The translations under genes and the position numbers were made by a program. Below are positions 6,108-9,124 of a stretch of DNA of 9,124 nt, in pieces. Source of the stretch: Thermoplasmata archaeon (lineage in GTDB: Archaea; Thermoplasmatota; B47-G6; B47-G6B; 47-G6); the NCBI GenBank assembly GCA_003663565.1, contig QMTT01000014.1, positions 1-9,124 on the forward strand, given 5' to 3'. The notes under the pieces were generated by a model. It made no database searches. It worked only from the letters and a program-made list of their open reading frames with translations, and was not told the origin of the DNA. Position 1 is the first letter of the stretch, and each line of letters starts with the position of its first letter.

Positions 6108-6311
6108 TTACGGTAATAATTTTTTACAGTAAGGGCATTCGTATAACTCAGGCTTAGAGAAGTGTCTTTCTTTTTTTAATGCTGAGTCGATTTGGTCAGC
6201 GTACGTCTCAAGAGAGGTTAACTTATTAACCAGAGCGCGGTTTCGCTTCTCAAGTTCTCTGTTGATTTTTTTTTGTTTTCGGTAAAGCTGTTCATAATCG
6301 TATGTCGGCAT
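6108..6311 (-). CDS. Small coiled-coil protein with C-terminal CxxC
   Basis: A 67-residue protein. Residues about 5-50 are highly charged and helical with a heptad-like pattern (YRKQKKINRELEKRNRALVN and onward), a likely coiled coil. The C-terminus has a single CPYC knuckle (Cys59, Cys62) ending KKLLP, half of a zinc site, so a zinc site would need dimerisation through the coiled coil or a second ligand pair such as His50. ATG at 6311-6309 is preceded by GGAG at 8 bases. It is separated by 30 bp from the VRR-NUC gene and by 66 bp (no feature seen) from the upstream small gene. Function unknown. Confidence 0.65.
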   Translation of the reverse strand: MPTYDYEQLYRKQKKINRELEKRNRALVNKLTSLETYADQIDSALKKERHFSKPELYECPYCKKLLP

Positions 6312-6377
6312 AACACTAGCTCCAAATAAATACGAGTATGTTTAGAACCAACATTATCTCAGTCATAACCATAATTA

Positions 6378-6557
6378 TTAATCCCTTGCGTCTAAATCAG
6401 TCTGAATAACAACGGCGTCAGATAGAACTAAATAAACAACTTCGTCAGCTGGCTCAACTTTGAATTTGTTGTTGCCAAAAAAAACAAACGCGTTTTGAGG
6501 AACACGTTTTAGTGTGTCGATTAGTTCTTTTACTGTTAATTGGTTTTTCGTGCTCAT
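6378..6557 (-). CDS. Hypothetical 59-residue protein
   Basis: This short gene starts at ATG 6557-6555, overlapping the TGA of the upstream gene in an ATGA junction, and ends with TAA at 6380-6378. The protein starts MSTKNQLTVKELIDTLKRVP and continues QNAFVFFGNN, then a beta-rich part VVYLVLSDAVVIQTD. The pattern of a TVKELI-type helix followed by a proline and an F/V-rich strand is common in small phage proteins of unknown function, which supports it being a real gene. No zinc site, membrane span or enzyme motif is visible. The Shine-Dalgarno sequence is weak, so it probably depends on translational coupling to the gene before it. Confidence 0.65.
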   Translation of the reverse strand: MSTKNQLTVKELIDTLKRVPQNAFVFFGNNKFKVEPADEVVYLVLSDAVVIQTDLDARD

Positions 6558-6802
6558 TTTTCACCATCTAACATTTTATATTTATCAAGATCATCGACAG
6601 CCGTATAAACAGCTGCCACAATTTCTATATCTCCCCGGCATAGACATACACAGTTGTCATATATTCCTTGCCGAAAATCTTCTCCTCGAGACACCTTGAG
6701 CCTAATCATCGGTATGTTTTCATATTCGTTAAACTCACTAAAGCTCACATCGAAACCCTTTTGGGTTGCCATAATTATCGACTCTATTAATTTGTTTTCC
6801 AT
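6554..6802 (-). CDS. Hypothetical 82-residue phage protein
   Basis: ATG at 6802-6800 is preceded by a near-consensus AAGGAG at 4 bases, one of the best ribosome sites in the window. The protein starts with a helix (MENKLIESIIMATQKGFDVS), then a strand-rich section ending MIRLKVSRGEDF, a GIYDNCVCLCRGDIEIV stretch with two cysteines in CVCLC, and a final helix. The E-N-x-I-E...GF-x-VSF pattern and the RGDI-x-I-V segment look like a conserved small phage protein rather than a chance frame, but I know no function. It overlaps the upstream zinc-ribbon gene by 65 bases in another frame and the downstream gene by 4 bases (ATGA). Confidence 0.7.
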   Translation of the reverse strand: MENKLIESIIMATQKGFDVSFSEFNEYENIPMIRLKVSRGEDFRQGIYDNCVCLCRGDIEIVAAVYTAVDDLDKYKMLDGEK

Positions 6803-6941
6803 TCTTCTCCTTCAAGTTATCCACATGTCTATAAGCCCCACATCTCCAGCATTTCCATAGCTGGATTCGGCCCATGCCTGATTCTACGCATTCCAAATCG
6901 TGAGTGTAGAATATCAATAGGCATAGGAGGGGGTTAATCAT
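6738..6941 (-). CDS. Small zinc-ribbon-like protein overlapping the next gene
   Basis: This 67-residue frame starts at ATG 6941-6939, which overlaps the TGA of the gene upstream (ATGA) with AGGTAA just before it. The core is HDLECVESGMGRIQLWKCWR followed by CGAYRHVDN, with a CxxC pair (CWRC) and additional Cys18 and His14 upstream, as in a small zinc ribbon. The GMGRIQ-x-WKC-x-RCG arrangement looks like a phage family. The last 21 codons overlap the start of the next gene in another frame, a longer overlap than elsewhere here, which lowers confidence slightly. The N-terminal MINPLLCLLIFYT is hydrophobic but too short for a confident membrane span. Function unknown. Confidence 0.55.
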   Translation of the reverse strand: MINPLLCLLIFYTHDLECVESGMGRIQLWKCWRCGAYRHVDNLKEKNGKQINRVDNYGNPKGFRCEL

Positions 6942-7072
6942 TTACCTATATCCCTAACAGCAACTAGTTTCTTGCCGCCGCATTTTTTACAAATTCTTTC
7001 CATCATAATAAGCTCATAAGGATATTGCATCTTGCGGTCTATCCAATGACTCAACCTACAAATAACCCACAT
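6938..7072 (-). CDS. 44-residue CxxC protein behind repeat leader copy A
   Basis: A short gene reading MWVICRLSHWIDRKMQYPYE then LIMMERICKKCGGKKLV, ending at TGA 6940-6938. It has one CKKC pair plus an upstream Cys5 and His9, which together make a plausible four-ligand zinc knuckle. The ATG at 7072-7070 has AGGAG 7 bases upstream, supplied by the duplicated leader element. Its stop overlaps the start of the next gene (ATGA). The C-x-x-x-H-W ... Y-E-L-I-M-M-E-R ... C-K-x-C-G order resembles tiny phage zinc-binding proteins. No function is known to me. Confidence 0.65.
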   Translation of the reverse strand: MWVICRLSHWIDRKMQYPYELIMMERICKKCGGKKLVAVRDIGK

Positions 7073-7141
7073 CCCCTCTCTCCTATTCCCGCACACTTAG
7101 CGCGGTTTAACTTCTAACAATTGGGGGTTTTTATCATTTAA
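7070..7141 (-). repeat. Duplicated hairpin-RBS leader, copy A (upstream of the 44-residue gene)
   Basis: This 72-bp element matches copy B at 7344-7416 with 68 identical positions in a 73-column alignment by eye (four substitutions and one single-base gap). It begins at the stop of the preceding gene (TTAAATGATAAAA), contains a 6-bp hairpin CCGCGC-UAAGU-GUGCGG on the transcribed strand (one G-U pair), and ends with GGAATAGGAGAGAGGGGATG, that is the ribosome site and the start codon itself. It is the only large gap between these two genes. Confidence 0.9.
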
Positions 7142-7346
7142 TTATCCATTTCTTAGGTATACTAATCGCATTATTTATCTGTCCGTTTTCAGCAACACTC
7201 CCCGCTAAAACTATATAGTTTTTATTTTCCTTAACAATAAAGCCCGTCGATACAACATCAAGTGGTACAATATCGTCAATCTCCCACCAACCAGAGTAAG
7301 CGTTTGCGTCTCGCCATTTGATAGTTACTTTCCTGTACTTTTTCAT
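7134..7346 (-). CDS. Conserved hypothetical phage protein behind repeat leader copy B
   Basis: A 70-residue beta-rich protein starting MKKYRKVTIKWRDANAYSGW. The order W-x-D-A ... SGWWEIDDI ... V-x-STGFIVKENKNYIVLAGS ... ISIPKKWI is one I associate with a widespread family of small phage proteins with no assigned function. The length is normal for that pattern. ATG at 7346-7344 takes its AGGAG from the duplicated leader copy B. The stop TGA at 7136-7134 lies inside copy A, so the gene sits exactly between the two repeat copies. That arrangement raises the possibility that the gene plus one leader copy is an exchangeable or duplicable unit. Confidence 0.75.
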   Translation of the reverse strand: MKKYRKVTIKWRDANAYSGWWEIDDIVPLDVVSTGFIVKENKNYIVLAGSVAENGQINNAISIPKKWIIK

Positions 7347-7416
7347 CCCCTCTCTCCTATTCCCCGCACCCTTAGCGCGGTTTAACTTCTAAAAATTGGT
7401 GGCTTTTATCATTTAA
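7344..7416 (-). repeat. Duplicated hairpin-RBS leader, copy B
   Basis: This 73-bp element is the second copy of the leader at 7070-7141. The hairpin stem CCGCGC/GUGCGG is unchanged, while one of the substitutions falls in the loop (UAAGG instead of UAAGU). As in copy A, it starts at the stop codon of the preceding gene (TGA at 7411-7409) and ends at the ATG of the next one (7346-7344). Confidence 0.9.
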
Positions 7417-7474
7417 GAACTGTTACGACCAACAATGCGGCTAACAGGAATACTATTAAATCTATGTTACTCAT
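7409..7474 (-). CDS. 21-residue single-span membrane peptide
   Basis: A very short gene from ATG 7474-7472 to TGA 7411-7409. After MSNID the peptide is almost wholly hydrophobic (LIVFLLAALLVVTVL) with a terminal lysine, enough for one membrane helix of about 15 residues. Its start overlaps the stop of the upstream gene by 8 bases (ATGAGTAA) and AAGG lies 9 bases upstream, so translation would be coupled. It ends precisely where leader copy B begins, which supports the stop being a real gene boundary. It could be a phage inner-membrane micropeptide; a role in lysis or exclusion is speculation. Real but tiny genes like this are easily overlooked. Confidence 0.5.
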   Translation of the reverse strand: MSNIDLIVFLLAALLVVTVLK

Positions 7475-7673
7475 CGCACTTAACCTTATGTTTTGAAATT
7501 GAATTCAAAAACTCTACATATATTTTAAAATCCTCTGGATAGAAGCTCTGCCTAGATATTAAACCGCCATCGTGGCCATACTCTTCAATTCGCACCCATG
7601 CTGGATGCGGTTCGGACTGGCTTATGTGCACAGTGACGGAGGGTAGCTCCAATTTTACATTATCAAAACTCAT
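7467..7673 (-). CDS. Hypothetical 68-residue phage protein
   Basis: ATG at 7673-7671 is chosen over an in-frame TTG at 7685 because it overlaps the TGA of the upstream membrane-protein gene as ATGA. The protein begins MSFDNVKLELPSVTVHISQS and has an aromatic/basic central block (HPAWVRIEEYGHDGGLISRQ) and a helical end with FYPEDFKIYVEFLNSI. It looks like a compact beta-beta-beta-alpha fold. I recognise no function. It is soluble in appearance and lies between two genes that encode small membrane peptides. Confidence 0.65.
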   Translation of the reverse strand: MSFDNVKLELPSVTVHISQSEPHPAWVRIEEYGHDGGLISRQSFYPEDFKIYVEFLNSISKHKVKCDE

Positions 7674-7816
7674 TTCTCTGCCCAATCAATCATTTCTACC
7701 CCATATTGTGTATAACCTTGTAAAGCATCCCTACCTAAAAGTAGCCAAAGTATGTGAGCAATAATAGATAATGCGAGTGAAGGCACAAAAACAGCTAATC
7801 GCTTTAGGAATTTCAT
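7670..7816 (-). CDS. 48-residue single-span membrane protein
   Basis: This gene starts at ATG 7816-7814, overlapping the TGA of the upstream gene (ATGA), and ends with TGA at 7672-7670, again in an ATGA overlap. The protein begins MKFLKRL, then a hydrophobic helix of about residues 8-27 (AVFVPSLALSIIAHILWLLL), then a polar tail (GRDALQGYTQYGVEMIDW). The positively charged N-terminus followed by one span suggests either a membrane-anchored protein or an uncleaved signal-anchor with the tail outside. The first seven residues and their DNA are identical to the start of the gene upstream, as part of a perfect 23-bp repeat. Confidence 0.6.
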   Translation of the reverse strand: MKFLKRLAVFVPSLALSIIAHILWLLLGRDALQGYTQYGVEMIDWAEK

Positions 7817-7817
7817 A
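7795..7817. repeat. 23-bp direct repeat, copy 1
   Basis: A perfect 23-base match to 7980-8002. On the coding strand it begins TATGAAATTCCTAAAGCG and ends ATTAG, covering the ATGA stop/start overlap and the first seven codons (MKFLKRL) of the 48-residue membrane protein. The copies are 185 bp apart and bracket the zinc-binding gene. Confidence 0.9.
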
Positions 7818-8001
7818 AATAGACCTCGTTCATTAAATCTGCATAGTAGGTATTTAAATCCTCATAGCATTTATTGCATAATACGACATAGTTTTCTTCC
7901 TCGTTAACGTATGCCGTGCATAACCTTCTACGCCAACCAATCCTATAACATCGATGTCCGGTGCATTTTCTTAAGGTGCCTAATCGCTTTAGGAATTTCA
8001 T
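7813..8001 (-). CDS. Small cysteine-rich, probably zinc-binding protein bracketed by direct repeats
   Basis: I start this 62-residue protein at ATG 8001-7999, where it overlaps the TGA of the upstream gene (ATGA); four extra upstream codons would be possible but lie within that gene. After MKFLKRL it has Cys13, His16, Cys18 and Cys28, then Cys42 and Cys45 (CNKC), with a basic stretch IGWRRRL between the first ligands and an acidic NEEEN later. The pattern C-x4-C...GWRRRLC...C-x2-C looks like a small phage zinc finger. The gene is exactly enclosed between the two copies of a 23-bp repeat. Function unknown; DNA or RNA binding is possible from the basic patch. Confidence 0.65.
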   Translation of the reverse strand: MKFLKRLGTLRKCTGHRCYRIGWRRRLCTAYVNEEENYVVLCNKCYEDLNTYYADLMNEVYL

Positions 8002-8002
8002 A
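7980..8002. repeat. 23-bp direct repeat, copy 2
   Basis: Second perfect copy, covering the ATGA overlap and the first seven codons of the cysteine-rich gene. The two copies are in the same register relative to the start codons, so recombination between them would fuse reading frames cleanly. Confidence 0.9.
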
Positions 8003-8198
8003 GCGGCGTCCATTCGTCTTTATTGCAAAAACTTAAGATTTCACAAAATTCATCCCATGCTTCTTTTTCAGATTTAGCCCTTATCCCAAAAGAGCCCTCT
8101 GGTTCTGCATATATAAAAACTATCCAAAAAGGCCAAAACCAGCGCCTTGTCTGTATAGTAAAATCACCATGTTGATTTTTTACAACCCTTGCCTCCAT
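7998..8198 (-). CDS. Hypothetical aromatic-rich 66-residue protein
   Basis: ATG at 8198-8196 (MEARVVKNQHGDF) has GGAGG 5 bases upstream and is preferred to an in-frame TTG at 8210, which lies upstream of that ribosome site. After a charged strand region comes an aromatic block RRWFWPFWIVFIYAEPEG, too short and too aromatic to be a classic membrane span, more like paired beta strands. A helix with many acidic residues follows (SEKEAWDEFCEILSF). This strand-strand-helix arrangement with a helix beginning S-x-x-E-A is common among small phage proteins that I cannot assign. It ends in an ATGA overlap with the next gene. Confidence 0.65.
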   Translation of the reverse strand: MEARVVKNQHGDFTIQTRRWFWPFWIVFIYAEPEGSFGIRAKSEKEAWDEFCEILSFCNKDEWTPL

Positions 8199-8216
8199 CT
8201 CACCCTCCAATCCTCT

Positions 8217-8372
8217 CTAGTGTGTTTTGCGGTTAACCTTAGTTTTTGTTAAAGATTTTTTGCTCGCTCTAACAAACGATTTAATTCTAGTTTTACCTAG
8301 TCTCTTTTTTTGCCTAGCCCAAGTTAACAGTTGACGCAACCTTTCAAACTCAAACTCTGTAATCTCTTCCAT
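8217..8372 (-). CDS. 51-residue very basic protein
   Basis: This short gene runs from ATG 8372-8370 to TAG 8219-8217, with AGGAGG 9 bases before the start. The first 14 residues are acidic (MEEITEFEFERLRQ); the rest is strongly basic (RQKKRLGKTRIKSF and ASKKSLTKTKVNRKTH). The basic tail suggests nucleic-acid binding, and the acidic head could fold back or contact another protein. It fills what would otherwise be a 196-bp gap between the flanking genes. I do not recognise a family. Confidence 0.6.
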   Translation of the reverse strand: MEEITEFEFERLRQLLTWARQKKRLGKTRIKSFVRASKKSLTKTKVNRKTH

Positions 8373-8394
8373 TCAATCTCGCCTCCTGTTAATT

Positions 8395-8631
8395 TTACGC
8401 CTCGCTCAATCCAAATTTTTCATCAAACTCTAGTATCGGATTAATAGTGCAGCCCTCTGGACAATCACCCTCCTTAGAGTTCTTAAAATCTAAATAACTC
8501 CCGCCGCAACCAAAGCAGCTCATATATGTTCTAACTCCTGGGGATCCATGTCTGATCTCAGCTTCTTTTATGAACTTCAAAGTCACTCCTGCGTGAACTC
8601 TTCCGCATTTCTTACAGGTTACGGTTTTCAT
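8395..8631 (-). CDS. Small multi-cysteine zinc-binding phage protein
   Basis: The 78-residue protein starts MKTVTCKKCGRVHAGVTLKF and continues with a second cysteine pair CFGCGG (Cys39, Cys42) and a third CPEGC (Cys57, Cys61). CKKC (Cys6, Cys9) plus the second pair could make one zinc ribbon; the last pair may contribute to another. The CKKCGRVH start, the C-x-GCGGSY core and the GDCPEGCTI-x-P-I end are a combination I associate with a conserved small phage protein of unknown function. ATG at 8631-8629 lies 20 bases inside the end of the HNH gene, with GGGCTGGTGA just upstream. Nothing points to a specific partner. Confidence 0.75.
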   Translation of the reverse strand: MKTVTCKKCGRVHAGVTLKFIKEAEIRHGSPGVRTYMSCFGCGGSYLDFKNSKEGDCPEGCTINPILEFDEKFGLSEA

Positions 8632-9124
8632 TCACCAGCCCTAGTGCTTTCTCGATTTCTTTAATTGCCAGCCCAGCCTTACAACATGGGTTATTTCTCA
8701 TCCCTTCGGAAGGATTTTCACAGGCGATTTCGTTTAAATTACATGTTGCCGCCCGAAGCGCCTCGACTAGAGCGGGAACGTCTTGCCTTGAGCTTAGATG
8801 ACCCCATACTCTCTTAGTTACAATCGCACTAATATGCTTATGACTTACATCAAATAAGGCAGCTATTTTTCCATGAGGTATACTCTTAGATGCGAGAAAT
8901 AAAACCTCCTCAACTTGCCATTCCTGTAGTTTTGCGTGATAGTTTCTCTCCCCCTCACAACTGGTTCCATGTAGCTTTTTATGAGAATTATTTTCTTTTG
9001 CCGAACAGACCTTCAGGTTTTCAGCAAAATTATTTGCTGGGTTGCCGTCCAAATGTGCGACGTGGAAGTTTGGAATCCTTTTCCCTTCCACGAAGGCATG
9101 AGCAACTAGTCTATGAACGCTCTC
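8612..9124 (-). CDS. HNH endonuclease (HNH_3 type), 5' end outside the window
   Basis: The frame is open from the right window edge, so the GTG at 9091 is not the start; 170 residues are visible. The first of them read ESVHRLVAHAFVEGKRIPNF, then HVAHLDGNPANNFAENL, the HNH_3 core found in phage homing endonucleases, with His (HRLVAHAF), His and Asn (HLDGNPANN) as metal/catalytic residues. A helix-turn-helix-like segment follows (VEEVLFLASKSIPHGKIAAL then FDVSHKHISAIV), likely for target recognition. The last 50 residues (ALVEALRAATCNLNEIA to EIEKALGL) are not part of the usual HNH protein and look like a separate small helical domain. The N-terminal portion, where NUMOD-type domains may occur, is missing. 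It probably acts as a free-standing homing nuclease. Confidence 0.85.
   Translation of the reverse strand, partial: ESVHRLVAHAFVEGKRIPNFHVAHLDGNPANNFAENLKVCSAKENNSHKKLHGTSCEGERNYHAKLQEWQVEEVLFLASKSIPHGKIAALFDVSHKHISAIVTKRVWGHLSSRQDVPALVEALRAATCNLNEIACENPSEGMRNNPCCKAGLAIKEIEKALGLVNENRNL

Noticed and set aside
8199..8210. TTG start four codons upstream of the aromatic-rich gene, and the analogous TTG at 7685 for the 68-residue gene
   Set aside because: In the first case the GGAGG site lies between the TTG and the ATG; in the second the ATG forms an ATGA overlap with the preceding gene.
8199..8260. Possible third copy of the hairpin-RBS leader before the gene at 8198
   Set aside because: There is a loosely similar GTTAACCGC...GAGAGG order, but it does not align well, lacks the hairpin, and most of it codes for the basic 51-residue protein.
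1..9124. tRNA genes, integrase or attachment sites
   Set aside because: No cloverleaf-like sequence, recombinase motif or tRNA-end repeat was found on either strand by reading.

Overview
The window reads as a piece of a tailed double-stranded DNA bacteriophage (or prophage) genome. Every convincing gene is on the minus strand, genes are tightly packed with many 4-base ATGA/GTGA start-stop overlaps, most are tiny, and recognisable families are phage ones: an HNH endonuclease, a VRR-NUC nuclease, a primase-helicase with TOPRIM and VapE-like P-loop domains, and a terminase-small-subunit-like protein followed by virion-type proteins. The DNA is AT-rich. Shine-Dalgarno sites of the AGGAG/GGAG type point to a bacterial host, but nothing here fixes the host taxon. 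No tRNA, rRNA, integrase or CRISPR array was seen.

Layout in transcription order (right to left). (1) 9124-6108: an early/accessory string of about 13 small genes. It opens with an HNH endonuclease cut by the window edge and continues with zinc-ribbon proteins, two single-span membrane peptides, a very basic 51-residue protein and several unknowns. Six genes in this stretch (59, 44, 21, 48, 51 and, as re-started, 62 residues) are short or have starts that depend on overlap with the upstream gene. (2) 6077-2757: a replication/recombination module: VRR-NUC nuclease, two small unknown proteins, then the 767-residue primase-helicase. (3) 2756-2359: a 398-bp non-coding region packed with nine copies of a 9-bp iteron (GGACACCAT/ATGGTGTCC), a palindromic pair, a second 15-bp direct repeat and AT-rich blocks; this is the best candidate replication origin. 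(4) 2358-2035: one small gene, followed by a clear Rho-independent terminator at 1996-1963. (5) 1941-1: the packaging/virion side: terminase small subunit-like protein, a small protein, and two tandem paralogous virion-type proteins, with the beginning of a third paralog running off the left edge.

The replication proteins and the iteron region probably act together: the primase-helicase gene abuts the repeats, and one exact extra copy of the iteron lies inside that gene. The terminator separates the early/replication transcript from the terminase/virion genes.

Items most worth attention: the iteron region; a 72-73-bp duplicated hairpin-plus-RBS leader in front of two unrelated small genes; a perfect 23-bp direct repeat bracketing one zinc-binding gene so that deletion would remove exactly that gene; and the run of paralogous virion proteins with a shared N-terminal tag.
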